Origin: an uncultured Pedosphaera sp.
GTDB taxonomy: Bacteria > Verrucomicrobiota > Verrucomicrobiia > Limisphaerales > Pedosphaeraceae
Direction: 5' to 3'
DNA length: 64,000 nucleotides
NCBI GenBank assembly: GCA_903918755.1
Contig: CAIXFN010000018.1
Coordinates: forward strand, 1-64,000
Shown: piece after piece, positions 16,891 through 28,037 of the stretch
Layout: each line of letters begins with the position of its first letter
How positions within the stretch are numbered: the stretch's first letter is position 1
Program-made: the position numbers and the translations under genes
Notes under the pieces: model-generated
Told to the model about the DNA's origin: nothing
What the model saw: only the letters and a program-made list of their open reading frames with translations
Databases searched by the model: none

Positions 16891-18024
16891 ATGCGGTTGC
16901 TTGACCGGTATTTATTGCGGGAATTGCTCATCTGGCTCGGGTTTTGCCTGGGTGGATTCCTGATTTTTTGGATCGCGTTCGACCTGTTCTCGCAGTTGGC
17001 GCACTTCCAGCAATACAACCTGCAGGCACGGGACCTGCTCTTTTACTATCTGGCCAAGATGCCGGAATTCCTCGTGCAGGTGCTGCCCATCGCCCTGTTG
17101 CTGGCGCTGCTGTACACCCTGACCAACCACGCGCGGCATCATGAATTGACCGCCATGCGGGCGGCGGGAATCGGGTTGGCGCGCATCTGCGTGCCTTATT
17201 TCATGGTGGGACTGGGGTGCAGTGTGGGGTTGATCGCGCTCAACGAATTGTGGGCACCCGACAGCTCCGCGACGGCCCAGAAGATCCTGGAAAGCCGGTC
17301 ATTGAAAACCGCCGAAGCGGGGCCGGTCGAATTCCAAAACAACCTGGGTTTGCGCAATTCCCGGGACGGCCGTAGTTGGATGATCGGGTCGTATGATTTC
17401 AAGACGGCGATCATGACGGGCCCGATTGTGGACTGGGTCAAAGCGGACCATTCGCGCTGGCGGATTGTGGCCCGGCGCGCGGAGCGGGTGGACGGGGTGT
17501 GGACGTTCCAGGACGTGCAGGAATACCGGGCGCTGGCGGCGGCGACGAACGAGTCCTTTTACATGACCCTGCTGTTGACCACCAATCGGCTGGCGATGCC
17601 GGAGTTTCGCGAGACCCCGGAACAGTTCCGACGGGAAGCTACCTTTGCCCAGCGACTGAGCCTGCGGCAGGCGCATACGGCGGAGATGCCGATCCGGGAG
17701 ATCCTGGATTATCTCCGGCTGCACCCGGATGTGAGTCCCCGCAACCGGTGGTGGCTGGAAACGCAATTGCAAGGCCGCCTGGCGGCACCCTGGACCTGCC
17801 TGGTGGTGGTGCTGATCGCCATCCCGTTTGGGGCGGCCTCGGGTCGGCGCAATGTTTTTGTAGGGGTGGCCGGCAGCATCGGCATTTGCTTCGCCTATTT
17901 CGTGGTGCTGCGGGCCGGGCTGGCCATGGGCACGGGCGGCTACCTGCCCGCCTGGGTGGCGGCCTGGCTGCCGAACCTGACCTTTGGCGTCACCGGCTTG
18001 TGGCTCACCCAACGCGTCCGCTAA
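16891..18024 (+). CDS. LptF/LptG family permease
   Basis: A 377-residue inner-membrane protein of the YjgP/YjgQ family, the LptB2FG transporter permease that extracts LPS and passes it to LptC/LptA. The family N-terminus MRLLDRYLLREL is followed by hydrophobic segments at about 10-35 and 50-75, a large beta-jellyroll periplasmic region at about 110-270, and hydrophobic segments at about 290-375 ending ...VTGLWLTQRVR. LptF and LptG usually occur as a pair; only one copy is here. A histidine kinase gene follows after 12 bases, so the two are probably co-transcribed. F versus G cannot be assigned with confidence. Confidence 0.87.
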   Translation: MRLLDRYLLRELLIWLGFCLGGFLIFWIAFDLFSQLAHFQQYNLQARDLLFYYLAKMPEFLVQVLPIALLLALLYTLTNHARHHELTAMRAAGIGLARICVPYFMVGLGCSVGLIALNELWAPDSSATAQKILESRSLKTAEAGPVEFQNNLGLRNSRDGRSWMIGSYDFKTAIMTGPIVDWVKADHSRWRIVARRAERVDGVWTFQDVQEYRALAAATNESFYMTLLLTTNRLAMPEFRETPEQFRREATFAQRLSLRQAHTAEMPIREILDYLRLHPDVSPRNRWWLETQLQGRLAAPWTCLVVVLIAIPFGAASGRRNVFVGVAGSIGICFAYFVVLRAGLAMGTGGYLPAWVAAWLPNLTFGVTGLWLTQRVR

Positions 18025-18036
18025 CCACCGCCCACC

Positions 18037-19764
18037 ATGAGCCAAGACTACGCCGAACTGAAGGCCCGCTACGACCGGCTGCACCTACTCTATGAGGTGG
18101 ACAAGGTCATCCATTCAACCCTGGATCCGCAAGAGGCGTTGCGATTGATCATTGAGCAGGCCGTGCTGGTCATGCGGGCGACGAGCGGATCGGTGGCGCT
18201 GATCAACCCCAATTCGGGGTTTCTGGAAATCCAGGCATCACTGGGATTGCCGGCGAACGCGGCCAGCCTGAAATTGCGGGTGGGCGAAGGGATTACAGGC
18301 TGGGTGGCGGTGAAAGGAATACCGGCGCGCTGCGGGGACGTGTCGCAGGATCCGCGGTACATCCAATTGCGGGACAACATCCTTTCCGAACTGGCGGTGC
18401 CGTTGCTGGTAAACGGGGAACTGCGGGGCGTGCTGAATGTGGACGCCGACCGGCGGGACGCCTTCAGCGCGGGGGACCAGGAGCTCCTGCAGGCCCTGGC
18501 GATTTCCGCGACGCGGGTGATTCAAAACACGTGGCTGTATGAGCAATTGCGCCTGAAGGCGCGGTTGTTTGAATCACTGGCCAGCGTGGCGCGGACGATC
18601 AATTCGGCGCTGAATGTGAACGATGCGCTGCACGTGATCACGCGGGAGTCCACGCGGATTGTGCGGGCGAAGATGTGCTCCCTGCTGATGCTGGACGAAA
18701 CGCGGGAATGGCTGGAATTGCGGGCGAGCTTCGGGGCGGGCAATGCCTACCTGCACAAACCGCGGTTGAGTGTGGCGGACAGCCTGCTAGGGACGGTGGT
18801 GCGGCGCCGGAAGCCGGTGCAGGTGGAGAATATCCAGACCTCCAACCGGTACCAGAACACGGAGATAGCGCGGCTGGAGGGACTGGTGTCCTTGCTCAGC
18901 GTACCGCTGATCTTCGCGGGGAAGGCCATCGGCACGCTCAATGTTTACATTGGAGAACCGCACAAATTCTCCGACGAGGAGGTGCGCATCCTCTCGGCAC
19001 TGGCGGAGTTGTCGGCCATCGCCCTGGAAAAGGCGCGCCTGTACGAACGGGTGGTGGATGTGGAGGAGCAACTGCGGCAGAACGAAAAACTCTCGGCGCT
19101 GGGACTGCTGGCGGCGGAGGTGGCGCATGAGATCCGCAACCCGTTAACGGTGATGAAGATGCTGTACCACTCGCTGGACCTGAAATTTCCCCAGGCGGAC
19201 CCGCGCAACGTGGATGCGCGCATCATCGGGGAAAAGATGGAGTTGCTGAACAAGATCGTGGAGCAAATCCTGGATTTTGCGCGGACCACGGAACCCAAAC
19301 TATCCGCGGTGAATCTCAACGAATTGATTGACGAGCTGGGCCTTCTGGTGCGCCACAAGTTGCGGAACCTGAACATCCAACTGACGCAGAGTCTGGCCGC
19401 GGATCTCCCGGTGATCATGGCGGACGCCACGCAGTTGGAGCAGGCATTCCTGAACCTGATCCTGAATGCGGCGGAATCCATGCCCGAGGGGGGCAAACTC
19501 TCGATCGTTTCGCGCGCCGTGCACCTGCCTCGCACGAGTGATATGCCGACGTATGTAGCCGTAGAATTCACCGATTCCGGGGCGGGGATGACGCCCGAGC
19601 AGCAGCGGCGGGCATTTTCCTCGGTGTTGACCACGAGCAAGCCGAAAGGAACCGGGCTGGGACTGGCGATTGTGGGACGGGTGGTGGAAACGCACCGCGG
19701 GAAGGTGAAAATTCGTTCCACGATGGGCCGGGGCACGACCATGACGGTGCTGTTGCCGGTTTAA
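18037..19764 (+). CDS. GAF-domain sensor histidine kinase
   Basis: A 575-residue soluble histidine kinase. A short N-terminal coiled segment (YAELKARYDRLHLLYEV) leads into a first GAF domain (about 18-170) and a second GAF domain (about 185-335). Then come a dimerisation domain with LLAAEVAHEIRNPLTVMKM, phospho-acceptor His364, and an ATPase domain with FLNLILNAAESMP, DSGAGM and GTGLGLAIVGRVVE. There is no receiver domain and no adjacent response regulator, so the partner must be elsewhere. The ligand of the GAF domains is unknown. It follows the LPS permease gene by 12 bases. Confidence 0.9.
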   Translation: MSQDYAELKARYDRLHLLYEVDKVIHSTLDPQEALRLIIEQAVLVMRATSGSVALINPNSGFLEIQASLGLPANAASLKLRVGEGITGWVAVKGIPARCGDVSQDPRYIQLRDNILSELAVPLLVNGELRGVLNVDADRRDAFSAGDQELLQALAISATRVIQNTWLYEQLRLKARLFESLASVARTINSALNVNDALHVITRESTRIVRAKMCSLLMLDETREWLELRASFGAGNAYLHKPRLSVADSLLGTVVRRRKPVQVENIQTSNRYQNTEIARLEGLVSLLSVPLIFAGKAIGTLNVYIGEPHKFSDEEVRILSALAELSAIALEKARLYERVVDVEEQLRQNEKLSALGLLAAEVAHEIRNPLTVMKMLYHSLDLKFPQADPRNVDARIIGEKMELLNKIVEQILDFARTTEPKLSAVNLNELIDELGLLVRHKLRNLNIQLTQSLAADLPVIMADATQLEQAFLNLILNAAESMPEGGKLSIVSRAVHLPRTSDMPTYVAVEFTDSGAGMTPEQQRRAFSSVLTTSKPKGTGLGLAIVGRVVETHRGKVKIRSTMGRGTTMTVLLPV

Positions 19765-19810
19765 GGATGGCCGGAGGGGCCGGTTCAGCGGGGGTTTTCG
19801 GAAGCCAAAC

Positions 19811-19838
19811 AAAAAGCCCCCGCCGGGAAGGCGGGGGC
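19811..19838 (-). terminator. Rho-independent terminator of xylA
   Basis: GCCCCCGCC at 19816-19824 pairs perfectly with GGCGGGGGC at 19830-19838 around a 5-base loop. Read on the minus strand the stem is followed by five T residues (AAAAA at 19811-19815 on the plus strand). It lies just beyond the xylA stop codon. Confidence 0.85.
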
Positions 19839-19868
19839 GCAAGCGGGAGCGGGCGGATGAGCCCCGGT

Positions 19869-21182
19869 TTAGATGAACTCGTTGATCAGGTTTTCCAGCA
19901 TTTCCTGGCGGCCGCTGGTGTTGGGGGCGGCTTCGCCCTTTTTCAAAATGTAGGTTTCCAGATCCTTGAAGCCGACGGTGCCGGCCTCGATTTTCGCGCC
20001 GATGCCGGAATCGTAGGAGCTGTAGCGCTGCTTGACGAATTTTTCGAGGCGGCCATCCTGACGGATGGCGGCGGCGATTTTCAGGCCGCGGGCAAAGGCG
20101 TCCATGCCCCCGATGTGGGCGTAGAACAAATCCACCGGTTCAAAACTTTCGCGGCGCACCTTGGCGTCGAAATTCACGCCCCCCGTGGTCAACCCGCCGG
20201 CCTTCATGATCGAAAGCATGCACTGCGTGGTGAGGTAAATGTCCGTGGGGAACTGGTCAGTATCCCAGCCGAGCATGGCGTCACCGGTGTTGGCGTCGAT
20301 GGAACCGAGGGCACCCGCGGCGGCGGCAACTTCGAGTTCATGCTGCATGGTGTGCCCGGCGAGGGTGGCGTGATTGGTCTCGAGGTTGAGCTTGAGATGG
20401 TCAATCAAATCGTATTCGCGCAGGAAATTCAGGCAGGCGGCGGCATCGGAGTCGTATTGATGCTTGGTGGGTTCCTTGGGCTTGGGCTCGATGTAGAACT
20501 GCCCCTTGAAGCCAATCTGCTTTTTGTAATCCACGGCCAGGTGGAGGAAGCGGGCGAGGTGATCCAGTTCGCGCTTCATGTTGGTGTTCCACAGGGTGGC
20601 GTAACCTTCGCGACCGCCCCAGAACACATAACCTTCCCCGCCGAGTTCGTGGGTGACTTCGAGGGCTTTTTTGACCTGCGCGCCGGCGTAAGCGAAGACG
20701 TCCGCATTGCAACTGGTCGCGGCGCCATGCGCGTAGCGGGGATGGGCAAAAAGACAGGCAGTGCCCCAGAGCAGTTTGATCCCGGTGCGCTTTTGTTCCG
20801 CCTTGAGGACTTTGACCACGGCATCCAGGTTTTTATTGGATTCGCGCAGCGTGGCGCCTTCGGGGGCGACATCGCGATCATGGAAGGCGTAGTAGGGAGC
20901 GCCCAATTTTTCGATAAATTCGAAGGCAACCCGGGCGCGATTTTGGGCATTGACGACGGATTCCGTGCCGTCATCCCAGGGGCGGATGGCGGTGCCGGCG
21001 CCGAAGGGATCGGAGAGGCGGTTGCGAAAGGTGTGCCAATAGACCACGGAAAACCGCAACCAATCTTTCATGGTCCGCCCTTCCACCAACTCGGTGGCCT
21101 GGTAATGCTTGAACGCCAGCGGGTTCTTGGACTGGGGACCCTCGTAGGGAATGCGGGAAATTTCGGGAAAAGCGGAGGACAT
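19869..21182 (-). CDS. xylA: Xylose isomerase
   Basis: A 437-residue enzyme of the usual class II xylose isomerase length, interconverting D-xylose and D-xylulose in the cytoplasm. The catalytic pair His101/Asp104 is visible in [13 protein letters not shown] at exactly the standard numbering. The metal-binding region reads [18 protein letters not shown], followed by [13 protein letters not shown] and the [17 protein letters not shown] segment. The N-terminus ([12 protein letters not shown]) is typical. There is no xylulokinase or xylose transporter next to it, so it seems to be a stand-alone gene with its own terminator. Confidence 0.97.
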   Translation of the reverse strand: MSSAFPEISRIPYEGPQSKNPLAFKHYQATELVEGRTMKDWLRFSVVYWHTFRNRLSDPFGAGTAIRPWDDGTESVVNAQNRARVAFEFIEKLGAPYYAFHDRDVAPEGATLRESNKNLDAVVKVLKAEQKRTGIKLLWGTACLFAHPRYAHGAATSCNADVFAYAGAQVKKALEVTHELGGEGYVFWGGREGYATLWNTNMKRELDHLARFLHLAVDYKKQIGFKGQFYIEPKPKEPTKHQYDSDAAACLNFLREYDLIDHLKLNLETNHATLAGHTMQHELEVAAAAGALGSIDANTGDAMLGWDTDQFPTDIYLTTQCMLSIMKAGGLTTGGVNFDAKVRRESFEPVDLFYAHIGGMDAFARGLKIAAAIRQDGRLEKFVKQRYSSYDSGIGAKIEAGTVGFKDLETYILKKGEAAPNTSGRQEMLENLINEFI

Positions 21183-21437
21183 GTTCGGATTATGGGTTGT
21201 CAGTTCGTCAATCGTTTATGGCCGCACGGTGGGGACTTGATCCCAAAATCGGGCGGAACGATAGCTAAGCGCAGGCTCGCAGGCTCTGCAAGTGACAAAT
21301 TGCAAACGGGAAAAATCGATGGAGAACAGAATCCGAACTCCACAGAAGGAGAACCGGCTGGCAATAATGCCACGCCGAGGGCGGAATGAGGGGGAATCTC
21401 CGCCGCCACGGCTGCGCGGCGGCGGTCGAAAACAGGA

Positions 21438-22673
<1,236 letters not shown>

Positions 22674-22696
22674 AGCTTACTTTCAAATACACGGAC

Positions 22697-24421
22697 TCAC
22701 GCCCCCGCCGGTGTGGCACCGGTGACGGGAGCGGATTCCGGGGCGGGCGCTGCCACAACGGGAGCGTCCGCAACGGGCGCCGGAGCGGCGACCGCGACCG
22801 GCTCAGCAATGGCCGCCGGCTCAACGGCCGGGGCAGCGGCGACCGGGGTAATTTCCGCAGGAGCGACCGCGGCGGTTTCGCCCGCGGGTTCCGCAGCCGG
22901 AGCCGCAGGAGCCACCGCCGGACTGGCGGGGGCGGCGGCTTTGGCCGCCGGTTCGGGACGGGGTTTCGGGGGCGGTTTGGGCAACGGCTTTTTGGCCGTT
23001 TCCAACAGACCGTTCGCGAACTCGATGACATGACCCTGATGAATCAGCCAGTGCAGATCCCCGATAAGGGAGGCCTGCTCGGCCGTCGGTTGCGCTTCGG
23101 CAGCCGGCTCAGCACCAGCCACCGGGGCCACTTCCGGCTTGGGAGTGGGCGCGAGGGCGGCCAGCAAAGTGCGCCGGGTGCCCTTCGGGGTGTGATTGAT
23201 CCATTCGACGATCTGCCGGACTTGCGCCGAAACCGGCGTGACGTCCATATCCAGATAATGGGGACGCGCCACGGATACGTGGGTGACAGTCTTATTAACC
23301 TTGAAGAACTGGAGACCGTGGCCGGCAAATTGCTGGCTCAAGATGGTCGCGATCTGCAAGGGGAACCGGCGCTGATCTTCCCAGCCCGCCCGGACGAGAC
23401 GCTGCATGCCCGGAGAGGTCAACTGACGGGCCACGGCACCACCGAGGGTGTGTTTGGGCACGGACTTGATGATGTTGGGGAGATGCACTTCGCGGAAGTG
23501 ACGGTCCACTTCCTCGCGATTGGGGAGGCGCAGGGGTTCGGGGACGTTGAGGCAGACGTATTCGGTCTTAACGCTCTGGTCTTCCACCCATTTTTTGACG
23601 ACGGCCTCATCTTTGACGATTTTCACGCGGGCCTTGAACAAATCGAAGGCCATGCGGGAGAAGCGTTCCTGATGGAGCTTGCGCAATTGATTCTGGTAAT
23701 CGTGGTAATTCGGGGGACCCAGAATGACGCCGCTGATGCCGCATTGGGCGACAAAAGTGTAGGTGCCCTTGGGCGGGTCAGTGGGCGTGTTCTCGGCCTG
23801 ATAGAACATGCCGAAATGCTTATCCAGGACATGGGCGATGGCCTCGGTCTCGGAAAGCCACAGCGTGTCGTCAATGGCACAAAGCAGCAGGGGCTGCACG
23901 GGGGTGCCATCAGGCTTGTTCACCACCTCGAACTTCACCTGGTGGCGTTCGGGCTTCTGCAGAATCATCTGGGCGATGTCAAAAAGCGGGAAGGAGCGAC
24001 CGCTCATTTTGATCTGTCGCGACAACGACTCCACGCCTTTTTCCTCGGGGGTGAAGGTGAGATTGATGTCGGGCAGCGGCGGGGGCAACTCGCGCCGTTC
24101 GGGACGGTTGCGGTCATCGCGACGGTCATCGCGGCGCGGGCCGCCGGCACCGCCACCCGGGCGGAACCCGGGACGATCGCCTTCGCGGCGGGGTCCACCC
24201 GGAGCGGAGGAACCACCACGCCCACCTGAGGGCGGGCCACCGGGACGGGGGGGCCCGTCGCGGCGCGGCGGAGGACGACGCCCTCCGCCGGGGCGATCAT
24301 CGAACCGGCGTTCGGGACGATCGTCACCCGGATGTTTGGCGTAACGGTTAACAGATGGCGATTCCTGCGCCCATGCGGGGAGGAACAGCTTTTCCAAATC
24401 AAATTCAGCTTCAGCAGACAT
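22697..24421 (-). CDS. Unrecognised protein, Arg/Gly/Pro-rich N-terminus and Ala/Pro-rich C-terminus
   Basis: A 574-residue protein I cannot assign. Residues about 25-105 are a disordered, highly basic Arg/Gly/Pro/Asp tract resembling RGG-type RNA-binding tails. Residues about 110-400 form a folded-looking region with motifs such as MSGRSFPLFDIAQMIL, YHDYQNQLRKLHQERFSR and YVCLNVPEPLRLPNREEV. Residues about 460-485 (LHWLIHQGHVIEFANGLLE) look like a small helical domain, and the last 90 residues are almost only Ala, Pro, Val and Glu. No signal peptide or membrane segment. Starting at ATG 24421 gives MSAEAEFDLEK; an earlier in-frame ATG adds nine residues. It precedes a DEAD-box helicase, so an RNA-related role is an inference. 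Confidence 0.75.
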   Translation of the reverse strand: MSAEAEFDLEKLFLPAWAQESPSVNRYAKHPGDDRPERRFDDRPGGGRRPPPRRDGPPRPGGPPSGGRGGSSAPGGPRREGDRPGFRPGGGAGGPRRDDRRDDRNRPERRELPPPLPDINLTFTPEEKGVESLSRQIKMSGRSFPLFDIAQMILQKPERHQVKFEVVNKPDGTPVQPLLLCAIDDTLWLSETEAIAHVLDKHFGMFYQAENTPTDPPKGTYTFVAQCGISGVILGPPNYHDYQNQLRKLHQERFSRMAFDLFKARVKIVKDEAVVKKWVEDQSVKTEYVCLNVPEPLRLPNREEVDRHFREVHLPNIIKSVPKHTLGGAVARQLTSPGMQRLVRAGWEDQRRFPLQIATILSQQFAGHGLQFFKVNKTVTHVSVARPHYLDMDVTPVSAQVRQIVEWINHTPKGTRRTLLAALAPTPKPEVAPVAGAEPAAEAQPTAEQASLIGDLHWLIHQGHVIEFANGLLETAKKPLPKPPPKPRPEPAAKAAAPASPAVAPAAPAAEPAGETAAVAPAEITPVAAAPAVEPAAIAEPVAVAAPAPVADAPVVAAPAPESAPVTGATPAGA

Positions 24422-24580
24422 GCTCGTGCATTCCAACCAACCACGCACTAACTAGTGCGGCCGGGAAGATATCGCTTGATGAGCATGCCGTGACTTGCGG
24501 CGGAATGCAAGCGTTGCCTGAAATACATTTTGCACCCCCTTTTCGAGGACCCAACCAAGCCCGGACGGCGGGGCCCGCGG

Positions 24581-25747
24581 CTACTTCCGTTTCACAGCTA
24601 CCCCGCTGGCGCGTTTGGCCAGTTTACGGCTGGTTTTGATTTTGGTGACCGTGCCGATCTGGAGGTACTTGGCGCGAATCTTCTGGTAGATTTCGTCGCG
24701 ACGGTGATAGAGGCGCTTGGGGGCGCGGGGCGCGACCCGACTAAGGCAGTAGGCGGTCAGGAGCGGCAGCGAAATGGTGGAATCCACGTAGGCGACGACG
24801 CAATCCGGGAGGGAATCCGGGTCCACCTTGCCCCAACTGACGGCTTCGGCGGGGGTGGCGCCACTCAAACCGCCGGTATCGGGACGGGCATCGGTGCACT
24901 GGAGGAAATAATCGTGGCCTTTTTCCGCGATGCCGAGGACTTCCTGGATTTGGGGCTCGGTTTGCAGCATGAAATTCTTGGGGGAACCGCCGCCGAGGAT
25001 GAAGACGGAGGATTTGTGCCGTGTGGACTTGGCCTCATAAACGATGGCGGCGGTCTGGTTCACATCCCGGTTCACGTCAAACATTAACCGGGAATCGCGC
25101 ATGGCCATGGCCGCGACGTTCATGCCGATGGAACTGTCCCCGGGACTGCTGGTGAAAATGGGAATGCCGCATTCGTAGGCGGAGGCCAGGACGGAACTAT
25201 CCGTCAAGCCGAGTTGCCGGCTGCGTTCATGGACGTATTTGCCGAGCAGGTAATGGAATTCATCGGTGCCCATGGCGCGCTGGAATTCCGGACCGGCGAT
25301 GACTTCGCGCACGAAGGCATCGGTGTCCAGGAGGACGTTGTAATCAAAAAGGATGTCGTAGATGCGGATGACGCCGTCCCGGTGGAGATCAACATCGTTC
25401 AGGAACGGGGAACCGGCATAGAGCTTCATGTCCAGACCGTAGTGGAGGTCATGGTACAGGTTGGCGCCGGTGGAGATGATCCAATCCACGAAGCCGGCCT
25501 TCATGAGGGGGATGAGGCAGGATTTGCCCAACCCGGCCGGGGTGAGGGCGCCGGTGAGGCTGAGCCCGACGTAACCGTCGTCCGGGAGCATCTTGTCCGT
25601 AAGCAACCGGGCAGCCTCGCGGAGGCGGCCGCCATTATAAGCCAGAAAAGCCTGATCCATGAGATCAGCGGCCGAGATGTCCTTGCCGACGCCAAGCGGA
25701 CACAAACGCGGATACGCGGCAAACTTACGAGATGCGGATTTGCTCAT
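24581..25747 (-). CDS. Deoxyhypusine synthase family protein
   Basis: A 388-residue protein of the deoxyhypusine/homospermidine synthase fold, NAD-dependent enzymes that transfer an aminobutyl group from spermidine. Visible family features are the [19 protein letters not shown] region, [24 protein letters not shown] (NAD binding), and near the C-terminus [19 protein letters not shown], which contains the catalytic Lys. True hypusine does not occur in bacteria, so the likely activity is aminobutyl transfer to a polyamine, or an unknown protein target. The start at ATG 25747 is chosen because the open frame upstream lies on the opposite strand of lpxK. It is divergent from the lipid A cluster. 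Confidence 0.88.
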   Translation of the reverse strand: MSKSASRKFAAYPRLCPLGVGKDISAADLMDQAFLAYNGGRLREAARLLTDKMLPDDGYVGLSLTGALTPAGLGKSCLIPLMKAGFVDWIISTGANLYHDLHYGLDMKLYAGSPFLNDVDLHRDGVIRIYDILFDYNVLLDTDAFVREVIAGPEFQRAMGTDEFHYLLGKYVHERSRQLGLTDSSVLASAYECGIPIFTSSPGDSSIGMNVAAMAMRDSRLMFDVNRDVNQTAAIVYEAKSTRHKSSVFILGGGSPKNFMLQTEPQIQEVLGIAEKGHDYFLQCTDARPDTGGLSGATPAEAVSWGKVDPDSLPDCVVAYVDSTISLPLLTAYCLSRVAPRAPKRLYHRRDEIYQKIRAKYLQIGTVTKIKTSRKLAKRASGVAVKRK

Positions 25748-25852
25748 GTGGGGAGTGTTACGCAACGCCGGGCAAAGGCAAATTTTTTTTGAACAAAGGC
25801 GGACCCAGCGTTCCGCTTGCGGTGGCCGCCCGCCGTTGGCACACTGGGGGGA

Positions 25853-27028
25853 ATGCGAGAAAAAATCCGTGGCTGGACGGAAACCGTGGAGACGTTCTTC
25901 CTCGAAGTCATTTTTGAGGAACGGCGGGGCACACGGGCGACGCTTGTCCGCGCGGTGCTGTTCGTCCTGTCGAAAGTTTTTCTCGCGGTGGCGGTGAAGA
26001 CGCGCCGCTTCCTTTACAACGTCCGGATCCTGCGGGATTCGACGTTGGGGGTGCAGGTGATCGCGATTGGGAATCTGACGGTGGGGGGCACGGGGAAAAC
26101 ACCGGTGGTGGAGAAATTCGCGCGGGTGCTGCAGGACGAAGGCCGGACGGTGGCGATCCTCTCGCGGGGTTACCGCTCGAAGCCGCCGCCGTTCCAAGTG
26201 TGGCTGCTGAACAAATTGCTGTTCCGGGAAGATACGACGCCACCCCGGGTGGTGTCCGACGGAAAATCGCTGCTGCTGGATTCCGAAGCCGCGGGGGATG
26301 AGCCGTACATGCTGGCTTCGAATTTGAAGGATGTCGTGGTGCTCGTGGACAAGGACCGGGTGAAGAGCGGGCGGTATGCAATTGAAAAATTCGGTTGCGA
26401 CACGCTGCTGCTGGATGACGGGTTTCAATATTGGAAGTTGCGGGGACGCCGACATGACATTGTGTTGATCGACTGCCAGCAACCGTTCGGGAACGAGCGA
26501 CTGCTGCCCCGGGGGACCTTGCGGGAACCGCCCTCGCACCTGGCGCGGGCCAGCACGATATTCATCACCAAGAGCGACGGCCAGACCGAGGCCCTGCGGA
26601 AGCGCATTGCGCAGTATAATTCCACCGCGGGGATCATCGAATGCGTGCATCACCCGCTCTACTTCGAAGACGTTTTCACCGGGGAACGGCGGGAACTCGA
26701 TGAGATCAAGGGGCGGAAAGTGGCTTCCCTGAGCGGCATCGCGCAGCCCGAGAGCTTTGAGCAGAGCCTCGTGAAGCTGGGGGGCGGGCTGGTCTATTCG
26801 AAACGATTCGCGGATCATCACCGGTTCACGCAGCAGGAAATCCTCAACGCGATCAACCGAAGCAAGAAGCGCCAGGCGGAATTGATCATCACGACCCAGA
26901 AGGATGCGGTGCGATTTCCCAAGATCGACCGGCGGGACCTGCCCATCTATTTCATGCGGGTCGAAATCAAGATCATGTCCGGGGCAAGCGATTTCCTGGA
27001 TTGTGTGCGGAAGATCTGCTTCCGCTGA
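25853..27028 (+). CDS. lpxK: Tetraacyldisaccharide 4'-kinase
   Basis: A 391-residue inner-membrane kinase that phosphorylates the 4'-position of the lipid A disaccharide. An N-terminal amphipathic/hydrophobic helix ([18 protein letters not shown], about 32-50) precedes the modified P-loop [12 protein letters not shown] at 73-84. Family motifs follow: [36 protein letters not shown] and [10 protein letters not shown]. The start at ATG 25853 has a G-rich sequence just upstream; an in-frame ATG twelve codons earlier is possible. It is the first of three lipid A/LPS core genes spaced 4 bases apart or overlapping. Confidence 0.95.
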   Translation: MREKIRGWTETVETFFLEVIFEERRGTRATLVRAVLFVLSKVFLAVAVKTRRFLYNVRILRDSTLGVQVIAIGNLTVGGTGKTPVVEKFARVLQDEGRTVAILSRGYRSKPPPFQVWLLNKLLFREDTTPPRVVSDGKSLLLDSEAAGDEPYMLASNLKDVVVLVDKDRVKSGRYAIEKFGCDTLLLDDGFQYWKLRGRRHDIVLIDCQQPFGNERLLPRGTLREPPSHLARASTIFITKSDGQTEALRKRIAQYNSTAGIIECVHHPLYFEDVFTGERRELDEIKGRKVASLSGIAQPESFEQSLVKLGGGLVYSKRFADHHRFTQQEILNAINRSKKRQAELIITTQKDAVRFPKIDRRDLPIYFMRVEIKIMSGASDFLDCVRKICFR

Positions 27029-27032
27029 GGCC

Positions 27033-28037
27033 ATGGATTACCTGCTTTATATGGTGGCGCGGGGCCTGCTGGCGGTGGTGCAATCTCTGCCCCTGGTCTG
27101 GGTGGCCCGATTCGGCCGGGGGATCGGCGCGCTGGCGCACCGGCTGGATGGGCGACATCGGCGGATGGCAATCGCGAATCTGACCAAATGTCTGGGGGAC
27201 GATAAATCGCCGACGGAGATTGCCGCCATCGCAAAGGAAAACTTCCGGCGCATCGGAGAGAATTTTGCGTGTTCCGCCAAGACGGCCTCGCTCACGCTGG
27301 ACCGGATGAAAGAACGCCTGGAGGTGGTAGGGCTGGAGAACGTGGCGCCGCCGGGATCGGAAGGCCAGCCGCTCAGCCGGATTTTCGCCCTTGGACATTT
27401 GGGAAATTTCGAGGTTTTCGCCCATGCGGTGAAATGGCTGCCGTGGTGTCGGGGAGCCACCACCTACCGGGGGCTCGACAGCCCGGGATTGAACCGGCTG
27501 CTCCTGGGGATGCGGCAAAGCCAGGACGTGCTGTTTTTTGAACGGCGCCGGGATGGGGCGGCCCTGCGGGCCGCCTTGCGGGACCAACCGTTGCTCCTCG
27601 GTTTGTTTTGCGACCAGCATGCGGGGGACAACGGCCTGCGCCTGCCGTTCTTCGGGCGGGAGTGCTCGGTGTCAAAAGCACCGGCGGTATTCGCCTTGCG
27701 CTTCAATTTACCTCTGCACATGGCCCTCTGTTATCGCACCGGTCTGGCCCGGTGGCGGATTGAGGTTTCCCCGGCCATTCCGAACACGCACGCGGACGGC
27801 ACCCCGCGCACGGCGGCGGAGATGATGCTGGAGGTGAACCGGGCATTTGAAGCGGCGATCCGACGCGATCCCGCCAATTGGTTCTGGGTGCACAACCGTT
27901 GGAAACCGGCAAGCCCGCGCGCCATGGCCCGCGCCGCGGCCGCGGCCGCGGAAGAAGAGGACGGGGAGCTTGCCCCGGGAGAAACAACCCAAGCAGAAGC
28001 CACGTCCGTCCCCCGCCATGGGAGCACCCCGACCTGA
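27033..28037 (+). CDS. Lipid A biosynthesis acyltransferase (LpxL/HtrB family)
   Basis: A 334-residue inner-membrane acyltransferase that adds a secondary acyl chain to lipid A. It has an N-terminal hydrophobic anchor (about 1-35) and the HX4E catalytic motif HLGNFE at 122-127, followed by [27 protein letters not shown] and the C-terminal [11 protein letters not shown] segment typical of LpxL/LpxM. The last 35 residues are Ala/Glu-rich and variable. It starts four bases after lpxK and overlaps the heptosyltransferase start by about 20 bases, so the three genes are clearly one operon. Acyl specificity (LpxL versus LpxM) cannot be told. Confidence 0.92.
   Translation: MDYLLYMVARGLLAVVQSLPLVWVARFGRGIGALAHRLDGRHRRMAIANLTKCLGDDKSPTEIAAIAKENFRRIGENFACSAKTASLTLDRMKERLEVVGLENVAPPGSEGQPLSRIFALGHLGNFEVFAHAVKWLPWCRGATTYRGLDSPGLNRLLLGMRQSQDVLFFERRRDGAALRAALRDQPLLLGLFCDQHAGDNGLRLPFFGRECSVSKAPAVFALRFNLPLHMALCYRTGLARWRIEVSPAIPNTHADGTPRTAAEMMLEVNRAFEAAIRRDPANWFWVHNRWKPASPRAMARAAAAAAEEEDGELAPGETTQAEATSVPRHGSTPT

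Noticed and set aside
19767-21389. Plus-strand open frame of about 540 codons
   Set aside because: Antisense to xylA, which has all catalytic motifs and its own terminator.
21390-21430. Terminator for the DEAD-box helicase gene
   Set aside because: A CCGCCGCC/GGCGGCGG hairpin is present just after the stop, but no T-run follows on the minus strand, so I did not list it.
24581-27034. Minus-strand frame of 817 codons as one protein
   Set aside because: Only the part from ATG 25747 is the deoxyhypusine synthase-like protein. The upstream part lies on the opposite strand of lpxK and has shadow composition.
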